Shown piece after piece: positions 32,915 to 41,237 of a stretch of DNA of 45,339 nucleotides. The stretch covers positions 1 to 45,339 of the forward strand of contig DASYVA010000215.1 of assembly GCA_036000645.1 (NCBI GenBank). The letters are read 5' to 3'. How positions within the stretch are numbered: position 1 is the first letter of the stretch; each line of letters begins with the position of its first letter. Position numbers and translations under genes: made by a program. This DNA is from Candidatus Methylomirabilis sp. GTDB taxonomy: Bacteria; Methylomirabilota; Methylomirabilia; Methylomirabilales; JACPAU01. The notes under the pieces were generated by a model. That model was given only the letters and a program-made list of their open reading frames with translations, did not search any database and was not told the origin of the DNA.

Positions 32915-34024
32915 CTACTTTTTTGGACGCTTGTAGAAGGGGGTGGGGACCACCCGAGCCCGGACGGGCTGCTCCCGGATGAGGATGTCGAACTCGGTTC
33001 CGATGGCGGCGGAGGCGGCCTCGACGTACCCCAGGCCAATGGCCTTCCCTAGGAAGGGAGCGGGGCCACCGCTGGTCACCTCCCCGATGGGCCGGCCGTC
33101 CTTGAGGATCTTGTAGTGAGAGCGGGCGATCCCCCGGCCCACCATCTCGAACCCGACGAGCTTCCGAGCGACCCCCTCCGTCCTCTGCCGGGCCAGCACC
33201 TCCCGGCCCAGGAACTCCCCCTTCTCCCACTTCACGATCCAGCCCAGGTCCGCCTCCAGGACCGTGTGCCGGTCATCAATGTCGTTGCCGTAGAGGGCCA
33301 TCTTGGCCTCGAGGCGCAGGGTGTCCCGCGCCCCCAGGCCGCAGGGGAGGAGCCCCGCCGCCTTCCCTTGGGTGAGGAGCGCCTCCCAGAGCCGCTCGGC
33401 CTGGGGGGCCGGCAGGTAGATCTCGAAACCGTCCTCCCCGGTGTAGCCGGTGCGGGAGATCCGCGCCTCCAGGCCGGCCACGCGCCCGGAGGTAAACCAG
33501 TAATACCTCAGGGCCCCCAGGTCTACGGGCGTCAGGGGTTGCAGGATCTCTCGGGCCCTGGGCCCCTGGAGCGCGAGCAGGGCGGTCTCGTCGCTGATGT
33601 TCACGACCGTGGCCCGGCCCTTGAGGTGCTCCCGAATCCAGGCGAAGTCCTTCTCGATGTTGGCCGCGTTGACGGTGAGCATGAACTGGCTCTCGCCCAC
33701 CCGGTACACGGTCAGGTCGTCCACGAAGGTCCCGTTGGGGTAGGTGAGGGCCGCGTACTGGATTTGGCCGGGGGCGAGGCGGGAGGCGTCGTTGGTGATG
33801 AGGCGCTGCAGGGCGGGCAGGGCTTCGGGCCCCGCGATCTCGAACTCGCCCATGTGGCTCACGTCGAAAAGCCCCGCCGCCGTCCGGACCGCCCGGTGCT
33901 CGTCCAGGATCCCGGAGTACTGGACCGGCATGTCCCAGCCGCCGAAGGGGACCATCTTCGCCCCCATGGCGTGGTGGACGCGGTTGAGCGGGGTCCGCTT
34001 GAGAGGGCCCTCGGGCGCGCTCAT
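32915..34024 (-). CDS. gcvT: Glycine cleavage system T protein (aminomethyltransferase)
   Basis: A 369-residue folate-dependent aminomethyltransferase. KRTPLNRVHHAMGAKMVPFGGWDMPVQYSGILDEH, AGLFDVSHMGEFEI, the folate-site D in SRTGYTGEDGFEIYLP, GLGARDTLRLEAKMALYGNDID and EVTSGGPAPFLGKAIGLGYV are typical. ATG 34024 has AGGAGG seven bases upstream; a longer frame to 34090 is unlikely to be used. It is the first gene of the gcv operon. Confidence 0.95.
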   Translation of the reverse strand: MSAPEGPLKRTPLNRVHHAMGAKMVPFGGWDMPVQYSGILDEHRAVRTAAGLFDVSHMGEFEIAGPEALPALQRLITNDASRLAPGQIQYAALTYPNGTFVDDLTVYRVGESQFMLTVNAANIEKDFAWIREHLKGRATVVNISDETALLALQGPRAREILQPLTPVDLGALRYYWFTSGRVAGLEARISRTGYTGEDGFEIYLPAPQAERLWEALLTQGKAAGLLPCGLGARDTLRLEAKMALYGNDIDDRHTVLEADLGWIVKWEKGEFLGREVLARQRTEGVARKLVGFEMVGRGIARSHYKILKDGRPIGEVTSGGPAPFLGKAIGLGYVEAASAAIGTEFDILIREQPVRARVVPTPFYKRPKK

Positions 34025-34182
34025 GGGAGGGCCTCCTGCGCTTGTGCCGGCTGCTCCATTGGGCTGGGCGCTGGGCCTCGGGCACGCCACCTGGGAAAAG
34101 GCGACCTCAGGGACGGCCTCAAGGGCGTCGAAGGGCTCCGGGGTACAGGCTGAGGTGGGTGACTCGCGAAATGCCGACGCCC

Positions 34183-34211
34183 ATGGTGAAATAGCGCGCA
34201 GGTTTTGTCAA
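34183..34211 (-). promoter_or_regulatory. Candidate promoter of the gcv operon
   Basis: On the minus strand a perfect TTGACA (34211-34206) is followed after 17 bases by CACCAT (34188-34183), which matches the -10 consensus at three of six positions. It would give a leader of about 150 bases before gcvT. Confidence 0.45.
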
Positions 34212-34630
34212 GGCCAAACTGGGCGGCTTCGCCGCGCCGGCCTGCCGGTGCCGGGGGCTTCCCTGGGATGTCTGTTTCCCACAGTAAAACGCCTTGTGAA
34301 TTTTTCCTTGACACCCCCTCCTGGCCCATGGTAGCGACTAGGGCCGACTCGGCATCCAGCCATGACCTCGAAGGGGGCGAAGGAGGTGATGCGCCGACCC
34401 GGCATCAGTCACCTGGGCTCCCCAAGCCGAGCCATCTGAGAGTCTGAAGAGGCAGAGCCGGTATTTCCAGCCCGCACGAAGATCTCCGTCTTGCTTGCGC
34501 ACCGAAAAATTGACCCACGGCTTCGCAGCACGCCCGCTCCCCCCGTCCAGGGGGCGCGTCGCCAGGGGAGATACCCTGGAGGCCTGGCGGGAAAGCTGGA
34601 CGCCACGCACGGGAGAGAACGTGATCGGCG

Positions 34631-34678
34631 CTCGGCGAGTGCTGCGAGCCCGGCGGCGAGCCGCCGAGCCAGGCACTC
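34631..34678 (+). promoter_or_regulatory. Leader with two mutually exclusive stems upstream of OFA gene
   Basis: GAGTGC (34637-34642) can pair with GCACTC (34673-34678), enclosing the stem GGCGGC (34652-34657) / GCCGCC (34660-34665). Alternatively CTCGGCG (34631-34637) can pair with CGCCGAG (34662-34668), which uses the same bases. The segment ends 110 bases before the OFA start codon. No known riboswitch class is recognised. Confidence 0.4.
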
Positions 34679-34788
34679 GAGACCCCTATTGGAGATGCAC
34701 GCCTCGGTGGACTTGGCGCGGATCGGTGCTGGTCCGGTCCGTATTTCCCCTCGGTGCTAACGCCTAAGACGGGGGAGGAGGGCACAGC

Positions 34789-36024
34789 ATGGAACAAGGG
34801 TTGAACCGGTGGTGGCGGGTGGTGGGCGGGATGTCCATGAACCTCGCCCTGGGTGCGCTCTACGCCTGGAGCGTGTTCGTCGCGCCGTTGGAGAAGGAGT
34901 TCGGCTGGAAGCGGGCCGATGTCTCGATGGTGTTCACGATCGCGGTCTTTGTGTTCGGGCTGTCGTTCATCCTGGCCGGGCGGATGCAGGACAAGCTGGG
35001 CCCGTTCAAGATCTCGATCATCGGCGGGACCCTGGTCAGCATCGGGTTCTTCGCCTGCGCCTACGTGAACAGCCTGAACGCGTTCTTCTTCTGGTTTGGC
35101 GTGATGGGCGGGATCGGGAACGGCTTCGGCTACGCGACACCGATCCCCGTCATGGCCAAATGGTTCCCGGATAGACGGGGCCTCGCGGTCGGCCTGGCGG
35201 TCGCCGGGTACGGCGGCGGCTCGGCCATCTTCGGCCCCCTGGCCGCAGCCTGGCTGATCCCGTCGTACGGGTGGCGGACGACCTTCATGGTCCTGGCAGT
35301 GATCTTCTTCGTCATGACGATGGTCGGGGCGTTCCTCCTCCAGAACCCGCCCGCCGGCTACCGGCCGGCCGGATGGACGCCGGCCCCGGCCACGGCCAAG
35401 GCCGCGGCAACGACCTACGAGTTCACCCCTGGCGAGGTGCTGAAGACGCCCAGCTTCTACTTCATGTGGGTCGCCTATGCGCTCGGCACCGCGGCGGGCC
35501 TCATGGTGATCAGCCAGCTGGTCCCCTTCGCGCGGAGCGTGGGGGTCCCGAGCGAGGCATTGGCCACCATGGGTCTCGTCATCGGGGCAGCGGGGAACGC
35601 CTCCGGCCGGATCCTCTCGGGCTGGATGTCCGATGCCCTCGGCCGGCTCAACGTCCTCAGGCTCATGATCGCGGTCTCGGCCATTGCCATGCCGATCCTG
35701 TACCACGTCGGCGGCAACATCGCGCTGCTGTACATCACGGTGTTCGTGGTGTACTGGTGCTACGGGACCCAACTGTCCGTGAACGCCTCCACGACCTCGG
35801 ATTTCTGGGGGACCAAGAATGCAGGCGTGAACTACGGCCTGCTCTTTACCGCGTGGGGGATTGCGGGGATCATCGGCCCGCGGATCGGCGGGCGGATGTT
35901 CGACCTCTACCAGGACTACCGGGTCGCCTTCTACACCGCGGGAGTCCTCTGCGCGATCGCGTTTGTGTCCGAGCTGCTCGCGAAGCGTCCCGTTGCGCCG
36001 GTGACGGCGAAGGCCACGGCCTAG
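34789..36024 (+). CDS. MFS transporter of the OFA (oxalate/formate antiporter) family
   Basis: A 411-residue, 12-helix transporter. The N-terminus WWRVVGGMSMNLALGALYAWSVFVAPLEKEFGW is the OFA hallmark, followed by AGRMQDKLGPF, GNGFGYATPIPVMAKWFPDRRGLAVGLAVAGYGGGSAIFGPL and the second-half repeat GRILSGWMSDALGR and FWGTKNAGVNYGLLFTAWGIAGIIGPRIGG. Family members exchange oxalate/formate, pyruvate or other small carboxylates; the substrate is not known. GGAGGAGG precedes the ATG. It is monocistronic, with a strong terminator downstream. Confidence 0.92.
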   Translation: MEQGLNRWWRVVGGMSMNLALGALYAWSVFVAPLEKEFGWKRADVSMVFTIAVFVFGLSFILAGRMQDKLGPFKISIIGGTLVSIGFFACAYVNSLNAFFFWFGVMGGIGNGFGYATPIPVMAKWFPDRRGLAVGLAVAGYGGGSAIFGPLAAAWLIPSYGWRTTFMVLAVIFFVMTMVGAFLLQNPPAGYRPAGWTPAPATAKAAATTYEFTPGEVLKTPSFYFMWVAYALGTAAGLMVISQLVPFARSVGVPSEALATMGLVIGAAGNASGRILSGWMSDALGRLNVLRLMIAVSAIAMPILYHVGGNIALLYITVFVVYWCYGTQLSVNASTTSDFWGTKNAGVNYGLLFTAWGIAGIIGPRIGGRMFDLYQDYRVAFYTAGVLCAIAFVSELLAKRPVAPVTAKATA

Positions 36025-36094
36025 CTCCCGCGCAGGAGGCGACACCCTTCGCAGACCGAGGAGCCTCAGGGCTGAGGCTCGGATGAGTGGACGG

Positions 36095-36130
36095 AAAGAG
36101 CGGGGAGGCTTCAGGGCTTCCCCGCTCTTT
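36095..36130 (+). terminator. Rho-independent terminator of the OFA transporter gene
   Basis: A 15-bp stem (AAAGAGCGGGGAGGC / GCTTCCCCGCTCTTT, one G-U pair), loop TTCAGG, ending in CTTTGTT. Because the stem is flanked by A and T runs it could act in both directions. Confidence 0.82.
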
Positions 36131-36182
36131 GTTCATTCGACCCGGGAAATCGCTCGAGGCGTGCGATGGGCGAGGAGGGGTG

Positions 36183-36818
36183 ATGGGAGGGCCCGGCCCC
36201 GAACAGCGGAAGGTCCCGCGGGTGTTTATCGCCCCTCAGGCTTTCCAGCGCCTGAAGCTGTATATCACTCTCTGCCCCTTCGAAGTTGGCGGCCTCGGAA
36301 CCGTGGAGCCCTTCGGAGACGATCTCCGGGTGGCTGAGATCTTCCTCATCCGTCAACGGGCGTCCGACTCGGACACCGAGCTCGACCCCCAGGCGGTGGC
36401 AGATCACCTGCTCCGCACGGTCCAGGAGGGGAAGGATCCCGCCGCGCTTCGGGTCTGGTGGCACAGCCATGCCGAGGCGGACATCACGTGGAGCGAGACG
36501 GATGAGAAGACCATCGAGAGGCTGCAGATCGAGCGCCTCGTCTCCATCGTCGGGAACAAGCAGCACCAGTTCGGGTGCCGGCTCGATCAGTTCCTGCCGA
36601 AGCGGCTGACCTTCGATCGGCTCCCCCTCATCCCAACCCCCGACGGGAGCCCGGCCGACGAGGGGGCCCTCCGGCAGCAGGTCATGGTCGAACTGCGCGA
36701 GAAGGTGACCCTGATTCACCGGGAATACTCCGACGTCCCAGAGATCTTCTTCAATCCTTCCAGCACCCTCGAGATCCCCATCACTTTCGACGAGGCCGAA
36801 CCGCCGCACCCGCACTGA
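36183..36818 (+). CDS. Stand-alone JAMM/MPN+ metalloprotease-like protein
   Basis: A 211-residue soluble protein with a complete JAMM signature: the catalytic glutamate is E34 (CPFEVGGLG), and the zinc motif H94-S-H96-x7-S104-x2-D107 reads HSHAEADITWSETD. The JAB/MPN+ fold removes ubiquitin or ubiquitin-like tails in eukaryotes, acts on small sulfur-carrier or Ubl proteins in prokaryotes, and has DNA-repair relatives. The C-terminal 100 residues are not recognised. ATG 36183 has GAGGAGGGG upstream; earlier in-frame sequence contains the preceding terminator, so a longer start is excluded. No ThiF/E1 or Ubl gene is visible nearby, and the target is unknown. Confidence 0.82.
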   Translation: MGGPGPEQRKVPRVFIAPQAFQRLKLYITLCPFEVGGLGTVEPFGDDLRVAEIFLIRQRASDSDTELDPQAVADHLLRTVQEGKDPAALRVWWHSHAEADITWSETDEKTIERLQIERLVSIVGNKQHQFGCRLDQFLPKRLTFDRLPLIPTPDGSPADEGALRQQVMVELREKVTLIHREYSDVPEIFFNPSSTLEIPITFDEAEPPHPH

Positions 36819-36933
36819 TCCTGCGTGGGTGAAATCGCTACACCGGGCCCGCCACCGGCGAGCGGAGGCTCACCGCAGGCAGGCGAGGAGCGCACGGCCT
36901 CAACAGGAGAGACCAGGGGGGGTTGGACAGGGG

Positions 36934-37140
36934 CTAGCCGGGAACCTTCCCGCAGAGCTGGCAGGTCAGGCCGCCCGACTGGCCCTGCACCCACTGATGG
37001 CGGGTGCAGGCGTCCTGGCGGTTCCGGCGGACTTCCTCGGCGTCGCGGTGAAGGAGATAGGCAAATCCATTCCCCAGCAGCACCGCTGCCAGGCTGAGGA
37101 AGACGGTGATCGTGCTGATGTCCGTCCAGGTGATCGCCAT
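36934..37140 (-). CDS. Small membrane protein with zinc-ribbon-like tail
   Basis: A 68-residue protein: one membrane helix (about 11-31, ITVFLSLAAVLLGNGFAYLL), a charged linker, then C45-x2-H48-x11-C60-x2-C63 (CTRHQWV ... LTCQLCGK), a likely zinc site on the cytoplasmic side. GAGGG precedes ATG 37140. It is convergent with the JAMM gene. Function unknown. Confidence 0.65.
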   Translation of the reverse strand: MAITWTDISTITVFLSLAAVLLGNGFAYLLHRDAEEVRRNRQDACTRHQWVQGQSGGLTCQLCGKVPG

Positions 37141-37425
37141 GGGATTCCCTCGGTGTTGAAAGAATTTGGAAAAGGCCGCACACGACACCATGATACCCGG
37201 GAGACTAGCAATTCGCATGCCACGCCGCTTCGGTCTGCCCCGCAATAGCCGAATGATTCCTCCACCACGGACGGCCCGGAGGGCCACACACCCACGCCTT
37301 CACCGACGCCGGCCGCCTCCGATTTCTTCACGGCCCGGGGAAACCGACGGAGGCCGGAGAACCCTGGGCACATGTTGCAGCGGAGCAACACCCGATGAGT
37401 GCCCGCCACAGGGACGGCCGCCCGA
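37141..37425. other. Intergenic region upstream of the second liv operon
   Basis: Nothing recognised in these 285 bases apart from a small GTTGC/GCAAC inverted repeat near 37375. Together with the promoter and leader that follow, the gene-free stretch reaches 37541. Confidence 0.5.
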
Positions 37426-37454
37426 TTGACCCTCCCGGGGGGCTCTGCTATGGT
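37426..37454 (+). promoter_or_regulatory. Sigma70-type promoter of the second liv operon
   Basis: TTGACC (37426-37431) and TATGGT (37449-37454) are separated by exactly 17 bases, with an extended TGC before the -10. Transcription would start near 37461, which rules out the in-frame ATG at 37395 and supports the TTG start at 37542. Confidence 0.75.
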
Positions 37455-37541
37455 GGCCCTGCATCTTTTTGTTTTGTTCTAGATGCCTCGGGAACTGCTT
37501 TCGTTGCGGGTCCCCAGAGCTCCGCTGAGCGGGGGAGAGAT

Positions 37542-38735
37542 TTGCCGAAGGGCCTCCGCCCGACCCTGCTCGCCCTCCCCATCCTCCTGGCGGCGACAAC
37601 TCTCGCTGCAGGTCCCCCCTCCATCCCGATCGGCGCCGTAAACTCCCTGACCGGACGCTTCGCCCCCCAGGGGACAGCCATCCACCGGGGGATCGTGCTG
37701 GCCGTCGAGGAGGCCAACGCCGGCGGCGGGATAGGGGGCAGGTCGGTTCGCCTCCTCGTCCAGGATGACGAGGGCCGGCCGGAGCGGGCGCTGGCCGCCG
37801 CCGAAAGGCTGGCGGGCCGGGACGGCGCCGTGGGCCTGGTGGGGGGCTACGTGGACAGCCTCGTGGGCCCGGTGAGCGAGGTGGCGGAGCGCTACCGGGT
37901 CCCCTACGTCGCCACGGCCTCCCTGGACGAGCGGCTCACAGAGCGGGGGTACCGGTTCTTCTTCCGGGTGAGCAGCCTGGGAGGCTACGTGGAGGCCACG
38001 GTCGGCTTCCTCCAGCATCTGCTCAAGCCGCGGGCCGTCGCTCTCCTCTCGGCCAACACCCCCGGGGCGTCCCAGCTTGCCCTCCGGCAGCGCGAGGGGC
38101 TCCGCGCGGCCGGGATCGCCGTCCTCGTAGAGGACCAGTTTACCCCGGGCCTCAGCGACTTCGCCCCCCTGCTCAGCCGCGTCCGGGCCGGCGGGGCTCC
38201 GGTCCTGGTCTCCAACGCCTTCTTCGGCGACCACCTGGTTCTGGTCCGGCAGCTCCGGGCCCGGCAGCACCCCCTCGCAGCCTACCTGGGGACCTTCGGG
38301 ATGGAGTTCCCCGAGGTCATCCGGGAGCTGGGCCCGGCGAGTGAGGGGCTGTTCGGGACCACCACCTGGGAGCCCGGGATCACGGCCCCCGGGACCGAGG
38401 AGGCCTCCCGTGCCTTCGTCGAGGCCTTCCAGCGGCGCTTCGGCGAGCCCCCTGCCCCGCTCGCCATGCACGGCTACGCCGGCGCACGAGCCCTGCTGGC
38501 GGCGCTGGCGGCGGCGCCAGGGGACCGCCTCACAGGGCCAGCCGTGCGCGAGGCGCTGGCCAGGGTGGATCTGATGCTTCCCATCGGGCGGGTGGCGTTC
38601 ACGGGTACCGGGGACCCGCAGGACTACCGCCGGGTCGTGCTCCAGATCCAGGACGGACGGCACGTGGTCGTCTACCCGCCCGACCGGGCCACCGGACCGC
38701 CCCGCATCCCGACCCTCGGAGAGGAGAGGAGATAG
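37542..38735 (+). CDS. livK: Branched-chain amino acid-type ABC substrate-binding protein
   Basis: A 397-residue periplasmic binding protein (Peripla_BP_6). TTG start, preceded by GGGGGAGAG, gives a signal peptide (LRPTLLALPILLAATTLAA). Typical stretches: IPIGAVNSLTGRFAPQGTAIHRGIVLAVEEANAGGGIGG, RLLVQDDEGRPERALAAAERL and AVGLVGGYVDSLVGPVSEVAERYRVPYVAT. It is not closely similar to the first copy at 9560-10729, so the ligand is likely different. Confidence 0.88.
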   Translation: MPKGLRPTLLALPILLAATTLAAGPPSIPIGAVNSLTGRFAPQGTAIHRGIVLAVEEANAGGGIGGRSVRLLVQDDEGRPERALAAAERLAGRDGAVGLVGGYVDSLVGPVSEVAERYRVPYVATASLDERLTERGYRFFFRVSSLGGYVEATVGFLQHLLKPRAVALLSANTPGASQLALRQREGLRAAGIAVLVEDQFTPGLSDFAPLLSRVRAGGAPVLVSNAFFGDHLVLVRQLRARQHPLAAYLGTFGMEFPEVIRELGPASEGLFGTTTWEPGITAPGTEEASRAFVEAFQRRFGEPPAPLAMHGYAGARALLAALAAAPGDRLTGPAVREALARVDLMLPIGRVAFTGTGDPQDYRRVVLQIQDGRHVVVYPPDRATGPPRIPTLGEERR

Positions 38736-38740
38736 CGCGG

Positions 38741-39604
38741 GTGCCTCTCCTCGAGGCCCTCCTGGCCGGCACTACCCAGGGGCTATTCTACGGGCTTCTG
38801 GCCGCCGGCTTTTCCCTCACCTTGGGCGTCGCCCGGACCTTCAATCTCGCCCACGGGGAGCTGGTGATCCTGGGGGCCTATGCCGGCCTCTGGCTGAACG
38901 CCTCCCTGGGCGTGGGACCGCTCATGGCCGTTCTTTTCGCGGCCCCTGTTGTCGCCGCATGGGCCTGGCCGGCCCGGGCGCTCCTGTCACGGGTCACGCC
39001 TCCCTACGAGCTCAAGGCCCTCACCCTCACCTTCGGCCTCTCCCTGCTCCTGCAGGACCTCATGCTCCTCCTCTTCTCGGCCGACTACCGGTTCCTCCGC
39101 TGGGAGGCCGGGGCAGCCGGCTGGCGGCTCCTGGGCATCCCGATCGGCGGGGCCCGCCTTACCGCCGCGGCGGCCGGCGGGGCCCTCCTGCTGGCCCTGC
39201 ACCTGTTCCTCCAACGGACCCGGCCCGGCCGGGCGCTCCGGGCCACCTGCCAGGACGCGCGGGCAGCCGCCCTGATGGGCATCCCCGTGGAGCGGATGCA
39301 GGTGCTCGGCCTCGCGCTGGGCGGGGGGTTGGCCGGGGCGGCCGGGCCGCTCCTGGCGGGCCTGCAGTACGTCACCCCGACGGCGGGGGCACCCCTGACC
39401 GTGATCGCCCTGACGCTCACGATCGCCGGCGGCGTCGGCCGGACGGACGGCCTCGCCCTGGCCGGCCTCCTCTTCGGGCTGACGGAGGCTCTCGTGGGGG
39501 CGCTCGCCGGGCCGGCCTGGCGGGAGGCCTGGCTCTTCGGAACATTCCTCCTCCTGCTGCAGGGTCGGAGGATCGGGCTCCTGCGGGGGAGGCGGGGGGC
39601 GTGA
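38741..39604 (+). CDS. livH: Branched-chain amino acid-type ABC permease LivH
   Basis: A 287-residue inner-membrane permease of normal LivH length. LLAGTTQGLFYGLLAAGFSLTLGVARTFNLAHGELVILGAY is the signature. GTG start preceded by GAGGAGAGGAG. The stop overlaps the livM GTG (GTGA). Confidence 0.9.
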   Translation: MPLLEALLAGTTQGLFYGLLAAGFSLTLGVARTFNLAHGELVILGAYAGLWLNASLGVGPLMAVLFAAPVVAAWAWPARALLSRVTPPYELKALTLTFGLSLLLQDLMLLLFSADYRFLRWEAGAAGWRLLGIPIGGARLTAAAAGGALLLALHLFLQRTRPGRALRATCQDARAAALMGIPVERMQVLGLALGGGLAGAAGPLLAGLQYVTPTAGAPLTVIALTLTIAGGVGRTDGLALAGLLFGLTEALVGALAGPAWREAWLFGTFLLLLQGRRIGLLRGRRGA

Positions 39605-40506
39605 GGGCCGGCTGGATCCTCTTCGGCGGCGCGGTGGCGGCGGCCCTCCTCCCCTGGTCCCCCTACCACTCGAGCCTCGTGACCATGGCGCTGCTGTTCG
39701 GCCTCCTGGCCGCCTCCTGGCACCTGTTGGCCCTGGGCGGCCGCCTCTCGTTCGGCCACGCAGCCTTCTTCGGCGTCGGAGCCTACGCGTCCGCCCTCCT
39801 GGCCTCTCGCTCCGGCCTCGACGTGTGGGCTGCCGTTCCGGGCGGGGGGCTCGCCGCGGCGGCGGTGGCGCTCCCGGTCGGGGCCCTCTCCCTGCACCTC
39901 AAGGGACCCTACTTCAGCCTGGCCACATTCGCCGCCGCCGAGATCCTCCGGATCCTGACCACCCAGTGGACGTCGCTCACCGGCGGGACCTGGGGGCTCA
40001 TCGGTCTCCCGCCGCTCCCCGCCAAAGGATCGCTCCTGGCCGCGGGCGGGATCGGCGCGGTCCTCCTGGTCCATGTCTTCCTGGGGCGGAGCCGATGGGG
40101 CCTGGCCCTGGCGGCCCTCCGGCAGCAACAGGAGCGGGCGGAGGGGCTGGGGGTGCCATCGCGCCCCCTCCTCTTCGCCGCGCTCGCCACCAGCGCGGCC
40201 TTCGCGGGGCTCGCCGGGGCGCTCTACGCGCACCACGTCCGGTCCCTGGAGCCGGCCACCGCCTTCAGCCTCCTCTTCTCGGTCCTCCCCCTCGTCATGA
40301 CCCTCTTCGGCGGAATGGCCTCCCCGGCGGGCCCGCTGCTGGGGGCGGGTATCCTCTACTTCCTCGACGAGCTGCTCCTGCAGCCCCGGTTCCCGATGGG
40401 ACACCAGCTCCTTTACGCCGCCGCGATCCTCCTGGTACTCTTGGGAGCGCCGGAGGGCCTGGCGGGACTGGCCCGGAGGCGCGGGGGAGAGCGTGGCGCT
40501 CCTTGA
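39601..40506 (+). CDS. livM: Branched-chain amino acid-type ABC permease LivM
   Basis: A 301-residue inner-membrane permease. LALGGRLSFGHAAFFGVGAYASALL, SLHLKGPYFSLATFAAAEILRILTTQWTSLTGGTWGL and AAFAGLAGALYAHHVRSLEP are LivM features. The GTG start sits in the livH stop. The C-terminus overlaps livG by 14 bases. Confidence 0.9.
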   Translation: MRAGWILFGGAVAAALLPWSPYHSSLVTMALLFGLLAASWHLLALGGRLSFGHAAFFGVGAYASALLASRSGLDVWAAVPGGGLAAAAVALPVGALSLHLKGPYFSLATFAAAEILRILTTQWTSLTGGTWGLIGLPPLPAKGSLLAAGGIGAVLLVHVFLGRSRWGLALAALRQQQERAEGLGVPSRPLLFAALATSAAFAGLAGALYAHHVRSLEPATAFSLLFSVLPLVMTLFGGMASPAGPLLGAGILYFLDELLLQPRFPMGHQLLYAAAILLVLLGAPEGLAGLARRRGGERGAP

Positions 40507-41218
40507 GGTCCGGCGCCTCAGCAAGGCCTTCGGTGGCCTGCGGGCCCTGCGAGACGTCGGTTTCGCCGTGTCGGAAGGGGAGGTCCTGGGGGTCATCGGG
40601 CCCAACGGCTCCGGCAAGAGCACCCTGTTCAACATCATCGCCGGCGCTGTCCCGCCGACCAGCGGGACGGTGACCTTTGCGGGAGAGGTCCTTACGGGGC
40701 GCCCCCCCTGGGCGATCGCCCGGCGCGGTGTCGGGCGTACCCCCCAGATCCCGGTGATCTTCCCCGAGCTGAGCTGCCTGGAGAACGTTCTCGTGGGGGC
40801 ATCTTTCGGATGCCGCCGGCGGCGGCTGCCCGCCGCCCTGGCCCACCGGGAGGCGATGGCTGCCCTGGAGACCGTGGGGCTGGCCGGGCTTGCCGCCAGG
40901 CCGGCTCCTCATCTCAGCCTGGGGCAGACCAAGCTCCTGGAGCTTGCGATGGCCCTGGCTGCCTCGCCTCGGCTGCTGCTGCTGGACGAGCCCACGGCCG
41001 GCCTGAGCCCTGCGGCCGTGAAGGGGGCCCTGGAGGTCCTCCGGGGCCTGCGGGAGCGCGGCCTCACGCTTCTCCTGATTGACCACAAGCTCCGGGCGAT
41101 CTCGGCATTTGCGACCCGCGCCCTGGCCCTGGACCGGGGGGAGATCATCGCCGAGGGTTCCCCGGGCGAGGTCACCGCCCACCCCCGGGTCGTCAAGGCG
41201 TACCTCGGGGAAGGCTGA
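40493..41218 (+). CDS. livG: Branched-chain amino acid-type ABC transporter ATPase LivG
   Basis: A 241-residue ATPase. Walker A GPNGSGKST, RRGVGRTPQIPVIFPELSCLENVLVG, signature LSLGQTKLLELAMAL, Walker B LLLLDEPTAGLSP and H-loop LLIDHKLRAI are intact. GTG start within livM. Confidence 0.9.
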   Translation: MALLEVRRLSKAFGGLRALRDVGFAVSEGEVLGVIGPNGSGKSTLFNIIAGAVPPTSGTVTFAGEVLTGRPPWAIARRGVGRTPQIPVIFPELSCLENVLVGASFGCRRRRLPAALAHREAMAALETVGLAGLAARPAPHLSLGQTKLLELAMALAASPRLLLLDEPTAGLSPAAVKGALEVLRGLRERGLTLLLIDHKLRAISAFATRALALDRGEIIAEGSPGEVTAHPRVVKAYLGEG

Positions 41219-41237
41219 GGCGGCCAGAGGGGAAAGC

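Larger units (their letters stand above)
34025..34788. other. Long intergenic region gcvT / OFA transporter
   Basis: 764 bases with no convincing gene on either strand. It contains a TTGACA for gcvT on the minus strand (34211-34206), another TTGACA on the plus strand (34308-34313) with only a weak -10 match downstream, a hairpin-rich segment at 34631-34678, and short direct repeats TCGGTGCT at 34723 and 34751. I looked for a glycine riboswitch ahead of gcvT and did not find its conserved core. Confidence 0.6.

Noticed and set aside
34025-34300. Glycine riboswitch ahead of gcvT
   Set aside because: The conserved glycine-aptamer core and tandem arrangement are not visible on the minus strand; only isolated fragments such as CTCTCAG occur further out.
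36087-36182. Longer start for the JAMM protein
   Set aside because: The added residues would be encoded by the terminator of the preceding transporter gene; ATG 36183 has a strong ribosome-binding site.
37395-37541. Longer start for the second livK
   Set aside because: The extension would begin upstream of a good promoter (37426-37454) and would bury the signal peptide.
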